NCBI GenBank assembly: GCA_013399895.1
Contig: VXBA01003495.1
Span: 126,708 to 190,707, forward strand
Length of the DNA: 64,000 nucleotides
Origin: Serilophus lunatus
Taxonomy: Eukaryota; Chordata; Aves; Passeriformes; Eurylaimidae
Direction: 5' to 3'
Part shown: piece after piece, positions 26,867 through 37,100 of the stretch
Layout: every line of letters begins with the position of its first letter
Position numbering within the stretch: the first letter of the stretch is position 1
Translations under genes and position numbers: made by a program
Notes under the pieces: generated by a model
The model's input: the letters and a program-made list of their open reading frames with translations, nothing else
Told to the model about the DNA's origin: nothing
Database searches by the model: none

Positions 26867-27559
26867 TTAAAGTCCCATTTTGAAGAGGTAAAAGTAAAGA
26901 TAGCTAATGGGAGGGGTTTACAGAGCACATAGAGCAACTGTGTCATTTATGATAAGCTCAAATACTCCACAATGCACATCTGTGCAAATGAGACACTCTG
27001 AAATGATTAACTGTGTTTGCACAATGCCCTGCCTGGACTCACGTGTCTGGAGGGAGAGCATTTTACTAACCCAGCTAGGCTGCTGCTCTCTCTCCCTCCC
27101 TCCGACATGGAGATAGAGACAACCTCTTCAGCTGCTGCCACTATCACGCTCCCTCCACAGAGTATTGATCAGAGCCTGATCCTGCTAATGGCTGGGTTGT
27201 GCTGCCCTGCTGTCTGAGAAGAGAGGGCAGAAAAATAGATGGTGCTAGGAGGAAGGCTCACAGAAGGGTCCACAAGTGGGCACTTCTCTAGCTGTTCAAG
27301 CTCCTCAAAGTGGCAGCCGCTGGAGAGACTACAACATTTTGTCTTGATGCCGCATTCTTCCCAAACCTTGCTCAAAGGGCACAAGCTGCAGGAGCCTGAG
27401 TGGACACCTTCTTATTTCTTTATTGACTAGTACAGAGTCAAGATCTGCAGCGAAGAGAGGAAGAATATTCCAGTGCCAACAGACCCCTGCCCATAACCAG
27501 GAACTAAAACCATAAAAACTCTGAGTAGGAAGGTAATTCACAAACACACATGAAGAATG
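26867..27559. other. Intergenic, nothing recognised
   Basis: About 0.7 kb between the CR1 remnant and the degenerate tandem array. Short overlapping open frames exist on both strands, but none has a recognisable product. Confidence 0.6.
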
Positions 27560-28780
27560 CCATCTAACTAGATCTTCAAAGCAGAATTGTATTGCTATGT
27601 CCCCTACAGCTACCTAAAGGGAATGAAGAGACTATAGGGTTCATGGAGATAAGAGTAAGAGCATCAATACAGTTTATGTTCTTTAGCTGTAGAGATTAAT
27701 TCCTTGATGGAAGATAATGGTTAAGATTCAGAAATCTGAATCTTAGGGAACTATGATTATTGCTGAATGCTCTAGGGCTTGCAGATTCGGGACATCAATG
27801 GGAGCCAAACTTTACATTATCTTTCTCTGAAGGCATGGTATTCTGGATATAATTATATTGATGCTACAACTAGAGCTGGGACTGGGAGTTCAAAGCCTGA
27901 AAGATATGGATTATTGCAGGAAATTGTAAGGACTACAGTTAGGAAAAAAGCTTGTGTCAGTTGGAGCAAGTGCTTTGTAAGCTACAAGGGAAATGAACAG
28001 CTTGTTACAAGTAGAAAAATCGTCAGGGTTCAGTTGGCAGTGGACTTGGGGATGGTATGAATCAAGCTTGCCACTGGAAGCTGCCTTCATTGCAGGGCTC
28101 TGCAGGACCTGACAAAGTAGGGGTCAAAGTATTCTGTTTTCTTGAAAGTATGAGCCATTTTTTAACAATAAAATGAAGGCTGGAATGTTGAGTAGGGTTA
28201 GCCATATGGTTTGGAACTGTAGATCTTGAAGGACATGAATTGCTAATGTCCATATTTGAAGATACCTTATTTGCTGTTCTACTATAGGGCACATTGGTAT
28301 GTGAAAGAAAATCCATATTATTTGGCATATGCTACTGTCCAAGAATTTTAGAAGACTGGATTCCATAGGTACTCGTAACAACGTAACACTTAAAAGTAGG
28401 TTAGAAACCCAAATACTGAGGAACTGGTATTGCTACTTCATACTGCACAGCTCTCAGTATTAGGAACAGGAATGATGTCAATAAGGGACTGTTACTTAAT
28501 GGTGAGGGTTTTTTATAGACATGAGTCTCACAGTTGCAGTTAAAGTAGGAATTAGGGACAGCCTTTGGAAATCTAAAGCCTGAACAACTGAGTTGTTACG
28601 AAGTTGCAGAACCTGTGGCATGTTGGTGTCAACCAACCCTGTCCTACTGAAAGTGTGGATTTTCTGCTTAAGAATTTTTTTCAAGGTTTGCAGAGCTAGT
28701 TAGGGTACTGGTGTCAATGGCCACATATATCTGTATTTTTCTGTTCTGACGTAGGAACAGGATCTTGGTTTCATCTTCAG

Positions 28781-28900
28781 ATACTCTGTCAGTTAAAGCA
28801 TGGTGCTAATAATGCCAAAGTCATGGGTTCATGGCCCCATCGAGTTGGGCTTGATGATCCATGTAGGTCCCTTCCAACTCAGAAAATTCTGTGATTTGTG
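28781..28900 (+). mobile_element. tRNA-Ile-derived SINE with CR1-type tail, degenerate
   Basis: The head (about 28781-28840) resembles tRNA-Ile: GCATGGTGCTAATAATGCC covers the anticodon arm (loop CTAATAA, anticodon AAT) and TCATGGGTTC is the B-box side. The tail, TTGATGATCC, then TAGGTCCCTTCCAACTCAGA and TTCTGTGATTTGTG, is the 3' end of a CR1 LINE. This head-tail combination matches the tRNA-derived SINEs of passerines (TguSINE1-like, mobilised by CR1-X), as I recall them. The 5' tRNA part is worn and the B box is mutated, so it is not a functional tRNA gene. Confidence 0.75.
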
Positions 28901-30245
28901 AAAGAGAAGACAAGTTTTAGGGTTTGGGATTCAAAGAATCAGAATGAGTTTGCTGCTGGATATACAAACGTAAGAGAGGAGTGGGGGTCAGGGGCCTACA
29001 CTCTTCTGTTTGCTTCTGCTGTAGAGGTTAATTGATGGAATACAAGGAAAGGCAGACAGCTGACTGAGAACTGAAAGTTTGAGGAGCTATATTTAAAGCT
29101 TCTTTTGATAAAGTTTTGGGCCTTCCTTTTATGTGGGAACAAGTTAGCTTGACTGCACCAGCTGCCCAGCTGGTGAGGACAGAAAAAGATCTCTGGCCTC
29201 ATAGCCTGTGTTTTGAGATAGAATGTGAGGAAAGCATGGATGGTGGTATGCATGGAGGTGGCCCCCAAACGCATGAGAAAGTGTGCGTGTGAAGTCGAAA
29301 CATGAAGTTGCAAAGTTGTGAGAATTCTCATCAGCTATGTGGCAACAGGAGGGACTCTTTTACTAAAAGCATAATAAAAGGGAACATGGAGCAGGGGCTG
29401 AAAAAGAAAGGAGACAAGAGAAGACAAGCATGTGAAATCCCCGATTTTATTTGTGTGTGTGTCTCATTCATCCACCACCACTACCAACAGATCATTAATT
29501 TTGCCGGTAATTAATTACCCCTATAATTAGTGACGCTGATACTTACGGGGGTTTTAAGTAAAGCTTTTGAATCTGTTGTGTTCTGAGGCCGATTTATTTG
29601 TGCAGCTGAACTTCCCATTGAATGAGGATGAGCACCAGCACTGAGCTAACATCTTGCATTCCACTATAAGACTAGTTCCCTTCATAGATCTACTGTTAGG
29701 GTCCATCTAAGTAAAGATATTGTCTGCACTAGTGATAGGGTTAAGATTAGAAAATTGAAGACTACATCTGAGTCAGTCAGCAACACAGAATCAGGGCAGT
29801 CTTGCCCTGCCGATGTTACATTGTACTTAAGTCCGGTCAGTTTTCCATGCATGGACTTTGAGAGTAACTCTTATTCTAGGGGCACTGTTTCAAAAATTCT
29901 GCAAGGGCTGTGTGTTGTCACGTCAAACTGGTGTTTTCATTCTCAGAGCGTGAGATGGTGCAATGCATGTCCTAGACTGTTACATGACTAGTGGCTGTAT
30001 ACCGAAGTGTTGCAGAGTGGAGAGCCTGTTGCAATAAAGCTGGATGACTGCAGGAGGGGGGGACAAACGTACATAGTTTCATCCATTCTGCCTAGGGGGA
30101 ATAATCTTTTGCCCTTGCTGCCTTGAAACCATATCTTAACAGTTCACATGCACTGACAGAGGCCAAAATTCAACACTGTGCCAGGGAGTCAACACTAATA
30201 GGCTAAGTTCACCAGGTGTAGGGTTCAAAACTATGTCCTGGATAC

Positions 30246-30270
30246 TTTTTTTTTTTTTTTTTTTTTTTTT
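30246..30270. repeat. 25-nt poly(T) tract
   Basis: Uninterrupted T run inside the degenerate array. On the - strand it would be a poly(A), but no retrocopy is recognisable beside it. Confidence 0.95.
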
Positions 30271-31140
30271 GGCAGGGAATGGATGCAGCAGTCCCAGAGC
30301 CTTGAGCAGCAGCCTGGCGTCAACACGAAAAATATTCTTCCTCATTATTAAATGGTTGGAGTTCTTCCTGTGGTTATTATGGTAAAGGCTAAGATTTGAG
30401 ATGCTGCTAGTACTAAAAACTCTAAATCTAGAAGAACTGATGTTACTGCTGGCTTCTTCCATGTAGAATGCCTGATGCAGATGGGAACCAATGCTTTGTG
30501 TGGTCTTTCCCTGCACACAGAGGGAAATCAAGGGAATCCCTTGGCTTAAATGAACGTGACATTAGGCTTTGAGATCTCAGAGTTCCAAGATCTGCTGAAT
30601 ACTAAAGGGACAACTTGTGGCAGCAGGTATGAGTGTTGCAATTTTCTATGAGCCAGTTCAGTTGCTTAGTTACATGTGAGGGCAGGGTTAAGAGTTTAAG
30701 AATTGTAATTAGAAGAACCAAACATGTTGAACATTGCTGGCAATGTGGGCTTAAGTGGAGATCTGCTCTTTATAAATGCCAGTGCCATATGCTTTTTCCT
30801 ACAGTTAACTTGAACATGTCCTTGGCCTTAAGGTTAGCATTTGAGAAACTCAGGTTTCAAACATCCAGTATATTTGTTGGATACTCTGAGATTTCGGGGT
30901 AAATAAGAAATCTGAGAGCAGTATTCACTTGTGCACTTCATAAGGTTTCTGGGGCCCAGTTTCAGTAGGATCTGCAAAGTTTGGAGAAAGGACACTGGGA
31001 ACTGCAACAAGTACTATTTTCTTTTCTTTCATTCCAGTAATAATTAGGGGGTGTAGGTAAGATTAGTTTGAGAGCTGACATTAAAGTTAGTTTTTGAGAA
31101 TCTAAATCTTGAAAATACCAGGGTATTTCTGAATTTTGGA

Positions 31141-32869
31141 AAGCTTCAGAATTATGAATAAACCTGATGTCAATATAGTCCCATTGTACAAAAAAAGATC
31201 ATGGTACAATATGGAGGAAAGGCCCTGCAGTTTTATTTTGCAAAGTACTAGGGCATCTGCTAGCATACGGCACATCCACCCTAGCTGGGACTATAAAACC
31301 CCACTGCTTTTTATCCCAGCCTCCTGCAAAGACAGGACAAAATCTAACTGCAGGAATCTTATTAAATGAATACACTACACAATTTCCATGCACTGAAAGA
31401 AGCAAGAAGGTATTTTACTTTCGCTTTCAAGTCAATGCTGTAAATATAAGTGTACTAGAGAAATGCAACAAGTACTGTTGCAGGGAGAAATGGAGAGAGC
31501 ACATATTTTCACTGTCAGAGTTGTTTTTATGCAAACACTAACCTTAGTGACAATCTTGCGGAACCGCATATTGTGACTTTCAAAAGCAGAGCAGGTTTGG
31601 CTGCACCACCACATACACATGCAGGGAGCACCCTCCCACTTGTATGTCTCTTACAAAGCTTTCCAACCTGCATCTCCCTTTTAAGTAGACCCTATTTTCA
31701 GCACAGCATCAAAAAGGACAGATCTCTTCCATTGTATGATTCATTGAAATGGGTTTAACTGAAAAAAAAACGCACTGATTTAAGTTTGGCATTTTGTGAG
31801 CTCAGAGGTCAAGGGTCAGGTAATCAAAATAATATAAACAAATAATAGTTTGTATAAGCTTATTTGAAGAATGGAAGTGATAAATGGCAACAAGTAATAT
31901 TTTTGTGAAAAGGGCTTGTAAAAATAAAAGCTATCTTTATTTCAACATGAATTCCCTTTTTTCCAGGCACTTCCCTGGGACACAAGATGAGGAGGGATGC
32001 TGGCGTTCTCTTTCTCTACAGCTACAAGTGACTAGCAAAGCAGTAAGCCATATTCACATGGGAAAACTTGACCCTATGGTCTGTTCCCGTCCTTGGCCAA
32101 AGACAGCCTGATTGCCTGGTGCTGTGCATCTTAGAAAATGCTAGTTTCTTACTTGTTAGGAGAGAATGTAAAGACCATCTTTTGTTACTGTTTTACTCCG
32201 TAGGAGAATTCTTTTGCTGATTATATTAATTAGTATAATAGACACATTAGAGTACTTTCAAATGTGTATGCATGCATGCTTCCCTGTCCAAAAGCCTTTG
32301 GGTTTGAAGAGGGCAACCTATGGAGTAAAGTGCATGCCCCAGGCTCCTCTCCCTCAGTAAACTGCATTCACCAATTTCCATATCTCTTATCTTTATGGGG
32401 TTTTCAGGAAATCTGCAGGTAGCAGAAGTTGATCTGCAAAAGAAAATGAGACTGAAATACAATGCTTTCACGAACTCCTCCACACCATCATAGTCAACCT
32501 TGAGTAACTGATCATAGCTACTGGGAAAGGTATTATGGATAAAATGCATATTACATGGCACAGCAAAACACCACTTTTAACACATGGTAAGGCAAAAGCA
32601 AGGGGTTTTTTCTCCTTTCTGGATGAAAGAAATTCATCCATCCCAAGACTAAACTAGTTCAAGTACAAGCATCAGACTGCACTGTCTAACCTACAGCTCC
32701 ATTCGTTTTTTAAAGATGGGCAGCCAAACACAATTCTCTTTCTTGCAAGCCTACCCACCCACGCAGAACCATCACGTGCACAAACAAAAAGCAGCTATAT
32801 TTTGTTTCAGCCATGCACACTGGAAACACCTCAGCCACTCACACCGGGCAGCCCCAGATTTCACTACGC
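31141..32869. other. Intergenic, upstream of PRR15; nothing recognised
   Basis: AT-rich sequence between the tandem array and the CpG island. Open frames are under 110 codons with no known motif. It may include distal promoter sequence of PRR15, but no element can be identified by eye. Confidence 0.6.
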
Positions 32870-32949
32870 GCTCACCGTGCTGCCTCACCTGAGCTGAGCC
32901 TCCCGGTTCCCCTCCCAGTCTCCTCCTCCTCGTCCCTGCCGTCTCTCCA

Positions 32950-33049
32950 TCCTGCAGGGAACACGGACCTTTCCCCGCCCCACGGAGCCGGGGCCGGCCC
33001 CTCCTCCCGCGGCCGCTCCCCCGCCCCCCGCACGGCGGGAGCCGGGCAG
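32950..33049 (+). other. PRR15: PRR15 5' noncoding exon (3' boundary at 33049; start uncertain)
   Basis: A consensus donor CAG|GTGAGC at 33047-33055 precedes, by about 0.4 kb, a strong acceptor (pyrimidine-rich CCTCTTCTTGCCCGCAG ending at 33457) lying 9 nt before the PRR15 start codon. This implies a noncoding first exon ending at 33049 and an intron 33050-33457. A 5'UTR intron is also what I recall for mammalian PRR15. The 5' end of the exon given here is a placeholder within the CpG island. Confidence 0.5.
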
Positions 33050-33218
33050 GTGAGCGGGAGCCGCCTNTCTCGTCCCGCGGAGAGGTTGCAGCCCCAAGGT
33101 GGCAGACCTACCAGAGCTCGAGTCAGCTTCTGGAGATGGAGGAGGGGGGGAAGAGTGCAGGGAGCGGGTCCCGCGGCTCGGCGCCCGCCCCTCTGCCGGC
33201 CGCGCGCGGGTGCGGGCG

Positions 33219-33264
33219 GCGCTTTGGAGGCNNNNNNNNNNNNNNNNNNNNGCGCTTTGGAGGC
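33219..33264. other. 20-N assembly gap flanked by a 13-bp direct repeat
   Basis: N bases occupy 33232-33251. The 13 bases before the gap (33219-33231) and the 13 after it (33252-33264) are identical: GCGCTTTGGAGGC. This is the signature of two contig ends that overlap but were not merged. It lies in the predicted 5'UTR intron of PRR15, so it does not affect the protein. Confidence 0.9.
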
Positions 33265-33466
33265 GCTCCCCCCGCGCCCGCTCGGCTGCCCGCGCAGAAC
33301 CCGTCCCTCCCGCGGGGCAGCGCCCGGGGTGCGGGGCACACCTCCCCGCCGGCGCTGCCCGCCTCCCGCTGCTGGGGAAGAGGGATCCCGGCGCGGCCCG
33401 AGCTGGGTGGCGGCGTGCCCGGCTGCCGACCCGCCCTCGCCCTCTTCTTGCCCGCAGGAGCCCGAG

Positions 33467-33832
33467 ATGGCGGACAGCGCCGCGGCCACTGCCGCTCCTC
33501 GCGCCGGCGTGAAGGGCGGCTCGGCGGCGCCCTGGTGGAAATCGCTGACCAGCAAGATGAAGCACAAGGAAGCGGCGGCAGCTCCACCGCCCCCGGTCGT
33601 CAGCGAGACCCCCGCCGACCCCCCCAGCCCCGAAGGCAGGGAGGAGCAGCAGTCCCCCTTCGGCAGCGGAGACACCGTGGGAACGGGCGTCGGCAACCGG
33701 CGGAGCCTCCGAGTCTCCCACTCGGGCCGCTTCAAGGAGAGGCGGAAGGTGCGCACCTCGCTGCTGGCCGACAGCCCCGAGGTCTTCGACGGCGGCGGCG
33801 CCCCAGGCCCTACCGCCCGAGGGGACGAGTAG
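33467..33832 (+). CDS. PRR15: PRR15, proline-rich protein 15
   Basis: Single coding exon of 121 residues plus TAG. ATG at 33467 has a strong Kozak context (G at -3, G at +4). Upstream the frame stays open for 218 codons through GC-rich DNA, but the acceptor at 33456-33457 and the homology start at MADS fix the initiation codon. Two family-conserved blocks are visible: APWWKSLTSKMKHKE (residues 21-35) and SHSGRFKERRKVRTSLL (84-100). Between them lies a proline/serine-rich linker (PPPP at 40-43, DPPSP at 51-55). Human PRR15 is about 129 aa. The protein is small, basic in the second block and has no membrane segment or enzyme motif. Its molecular function is poorly known; it has been linked to proliferation/differentiation transitions and trophoblast biology. 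Synteny with CHN2 favours PRR15 over its paralogue PRR15L. Confidence 0.92.
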   Translation: MADSAAATAAPRAGVKGGSAAPWWKSLTSKMKHKEAAAAPPPPVVSETPADPPSPEGREEQQSPFGSGDTVGTGVGNRRSLRVSHSGRFKERRKVRTSLLADSPEVFDGGGAPGPTARGDE

Positions 33833-34135
33833 CCCGGGAGAGCACCTCGCCGAGGAGCTGGCACCGGACAGGCGGCCGGAGGGCTGGCGGGACAGGTAGC
33901 CGGAGTCAAGTGACTGCCCCACAGCTGGGTTTGGTCCCACGGGCGATATGGGGGCATGTGGCAGCGGCCTCCCCAACACCGACCGGACACTGCAGAGAGT
34001 CCAGCGTCCCTGCCAGACGAGGGAATCGTGTGCTGGGCTACACAAGCACCGTCAAAGACCAAACTCCTAGGTGACAGGACGATGTGATTGTCTTAAAAGA
34101 AAATTACACAAATAAACACCTCACCACTCCCTGTT
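33833..34135 (+). other. PRR15: PRR15 3'UTR (short)
   Basis: From the stop to just beyond AATAAA at 34111-34116, followed by CTGTTCTGTGGTC, a plausible GT-rich downstream element. A UTR of about 300 nt is inferred; alternative longer forms cannot be excluded. Confidence 0.6.
34111..34116 (+). promoter_or_regulatory. PRR15: Polyadenylation signal (AATAAA) of PRR15
   Basis: First canonical hexamer after the PRR15 stop, about 280 nt downstream, with a GT-rich segment at about 34128-34142. Confidence 0.6.
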
Positions 34136-37100
34136 CTGTGGTCAGCGAACTCAAAGGTGCTATCCCAGGGCCAGTGCTGGGATCCCTGAACTTTCCCCCA
34201 GCCCTTGCCAGGAGCCAACACACTGACTTCTCAGGCCTGTGAGCCAGCTCCTTTCGGCTCTCAGACCGAGGAGGTGCTTTGCTGCTTTCATCTCACACTC
34301 TTATCTTATCAAAGGAAGGGGGGGAACAAAGTGCTCTTATCTAATTTCAGGGCCAAGGGCCTCCGGCAGTGCCGTAAGTGCTTCTGCCCTGCTGTAGCCA
34401 GCACACTGTGAACCCATCCTCCTTCCCTTGTGGGGGTCAACAGAGAGGTATTGCAAGGGGCAGGCTCTTGCATTCACCCATCGCCATATTACATGGCATT
34501 TAAATATGCAAAACGCAGGACAATGTTGGTTTTCTCCCTTTTTTTACTGTGTAAAGATAAGCAGGTGTTTCACAGGCTGGTCACTCCTAGTGCTGTTACA
34601 GAGGGAGGCCCGTGTTGTCTAACAATTTGCACTCTTTACCCAGGGCATACGTGATTTTTGCATGATTGGTGATAACTGGCGTAATGAAGCTCCAATGAAG
34701 AAATTGTGTGATAAAATGCAAACACTCTTTTGGGAGATGAAGAGCACAGCCCTGAAGAGCACAAGCACGGCTGCACTTCTAACATGGAAATAGGCTTGGG
34801 CACCACTGGAAGTCTTCTTTAGTGTTTGCTGTGTCCAAGGCTTGTGAAGCAAGCTTAAGCATCCCAGAATTTCTTTTGATAGCAAGATAACATGCTTTAA
34901 CTCAAGCAGGTATCTGCTCCTTCTAACAGCTCCTGTGTTTTGGACAGAGCAAATACATGCCAGATTTGTACTGGTGGTGTGCCTTACAGAGCAAACTCAG
35001 CTAAAAATACTTGGCAATTACACATTTCTTGATAGTAGGTGATGTAGCAACAACTGATTTATTTAAATGCATTCACAATACACTTTATATTGTTAAAATG
35101 GTTTCATACTTTCTCAATGTGAGATACTACATAGTGTCAGGGTGTGAAAATTATCTCCTAGCGGTCAAGTATTACGCAGTTACGATTTTGTTTGGTTGTA
35201 ACTAATCATTTAAAGTCAATTAAAAATAAAAAGTGACTGGAAACAAAACAAGAGCTGAGATCTTGGTGAACATATGGATTAAACCAGTCACTGAAATGAT
35301 GCATTAGACGCTGGGCAAGTGCCTTATGGTTCAATATATGTGATAGCATATAATGAACTTTGAAAGCTGCTGTGCGATAAACTCAGACAACATAGCTGCT
35401 GGCGTGCTCACTGGTCCATCATTCAGCTAGCCCTTCAGATTCTGGAACTCAAGTACAAAGGGACTGTAGCACCAAATCTATTTCCATAAAAGCTTTTTTT
35501 CCATTCAATGTGTAGATATATGCTTTTTTAGACTTAATTTAGTGAAACTACAAGGTATTGTGTTTGGGCTGCATTTTTATGTGGCTGAGTACATGCTGAC
35601 CAAGCAAAGAGCTGGGGCAGAGTTTGGAGCAAGCTCTGAAAAGTTTTTCCTCACAGATGCTTTTCTTAAGTGAGGCCTTTTCAGTCAAGGGGCATTTGAA
35701 ATCCGTCTCTCAAGAAGAAGAATTGGAGCAAACCTAGCCTTTGAAAAAGGGTGTGAGAGAGAAGGAGAAAAATTCAAAAGCTGAGACCAGAGAGACAGAT
35801 GAAGAAGAACTGTACCTGAACTACAGTTAGCCAAGGATGGGGGGAAAGGAGGCAGAAAGTGGTGGCTTTGCCAGAATTGTCAGACTACCTTTGGAAGGCA
35901 ATGTGTTCATGTTTAGTACAAGCTAAAATAGTTTGTATTTATGTATTCCATGATGGTTTTGTATGTGTGTATCCAAAATGGAAGAACCAGTAAGCAGATA
36001 TGCACTGGTGCATTTCTTACTCCTACATCTGGTTTAGCATGAGTTCTGTGGGGATCAGATCCTCAGAACTTTCCAGAGCCTGGAAAATGAATGCAGACTA
36101 GTGTTTTATACATCTCGTGCAGATGCTTTTATGCATTTTTAGTCCTTATGCTGTTGTGAAAATACAGCTTCCTCCTCTCTTCTGTACCTCCAAGCTGCCT
36201 TGTTCTACAGTGAGCTTCTATTTGCTCTTTGGAAATGGCTCAGGTTTATTATTTGCAAATCTACCTAGGAACAAGAAATCTCCAATTTGGGTTTTATTTG
36301 AGAAGTCCAGTATGCCTTTCAGATGGCTGCTGCTAAGATTCAATATCAATATTGGTTAATATGTGACTAAATATTAGTCATGTCTTAATCTTTGTGTATG
36401 GTACTTTGAGTTTGGAAATTTAGCCAGAATAAGAAGTCAGTAAAGGCACGTGAAGTGGCTCATAGCTCTCCTCCATCTTTATCCTGACCTTGAGCTGTGG
36501 GAAGGAGACGTAATTCTATCTTCCTGCTCAGTCAAATCCTTGCTTCAATGAATTTGATAGCAGCCACTGAAAAACTAGATCCATGAGAAAACGGGCTGAC
36601 TGCCTCGTCTCACTTTCCCCGCCCTCTGTGCACGGGCCACACAGCAGTATCTTCAGGTCAATGCTGTACCACAGTGAGGAGGGAAGTCCTGTTGGTCCTA
36701 ACCAACCTATAACACAGAAATAGTCCTCTTCTTTCTCAGCCTGAGCATCAGGTAAAGCTTAAGTAATCTAAACACATGTAAATTAATTAAGCTGATACAG
36801 AAAAAAGACAGCATTTCATGGAGCACCTTAATTTTTTTAACCCTTGAAATGGAGAAAGTTCAACCTTTATTATGTATTGGACAATTCCTGCTCTGTTATA
36901 ACAATAGTGTATTTCTGTGCATTGGATTATTAAAACACAGTCAGCATTCTTAGTATAGGTATTTTCCTCATCTTGTGGCCATGCATCAGAAATGAAGTTT
37001 AGGAAGGAGGGAGAAAGTACTTGCTGTTTATTTTTAAAAGCAAACAGTGTCATATAGACAAAATAAATGGAAAGAAGCAGATGAGGTGAACCTCAGCTGC

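Larger units (their letters stand above)
27560..31140. repeat. Highly degenerate tandem array, monomer about 140-190 bp (not recognised)
   Basis: A motif resembling AAATCTTGAAGAACTGGTAT followed by TGCTG recurs at quasi-regular spacing. Using its ATTGCT-like end as anchor, copies are near 27591, 27759, 27913, 28089, 28239, 28429 and 28592 (spacings 150-190). Later copies are near 28949, 30445, 30591, 30733 and 30873, with 31101 a clear motif start. Between anchors, further shared segments recur: a TAGGGACA..ATG..GTCAA block and a GTT.GAG.TAGGGTT block. Pairwise identity of the best motif copies is roughly 75% by eye. The stretch 29100-29690 is less convincing. A SINE (28781-28900) and a 25-T tract (30246-30270) interrupt it. 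I cannot assign it to a known satellite. Confidence 0.5.
32870..33960. promoter_or_regulatory. PRR15: CpG island / promoter of PRR15
   Basis: Abrupt shift from AT-rich DNA to very GC- and CpG-rich sequence (CCGCGG, GGCGGC and GC-box-like GGGGCGG/CCCCGCC strings), covering the 5' exon, first intron and coding exon of PRR15. No obvious TATA box; the start site is not determinable by eye but lies upstream of 33049. It contains an ambiguous base (33067) and an assembly gap (33232-33251). Confidence 0.8.

Noticed and set aside
28790..28845. tRNA-Ile gene candidate
   Set aside because: The anticodon loop is recognisable, but the D arm and B box are degraded and the sequence runs straight into a CR1 tail, so it is a SINE head.
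30136..30531. 131-codon - strand frame containing a lysine run, possible retrocopy with poly(A)
   Set aside because: The lysine run is just the 25-T tract read backwards; no cDNA-like sequence is recognisable next to it.
32813..33466. Upstream extension of the PRR15 frame (218 further codons)
   Set aside because: Open only because of base composition; it spans the N gap and a predicted intron, and family homology begins at the ATG at 33467.
32872..34062. Open frames of 386 and 396 codons on the - strand opposite PRR15
   Set aside because: They arise from GC-rich, stop-poor DNA in the CpG island, run through the N gap, and encode low-complexity G/A/R/P sequence; the + strand PRR15 frame has family motifs.
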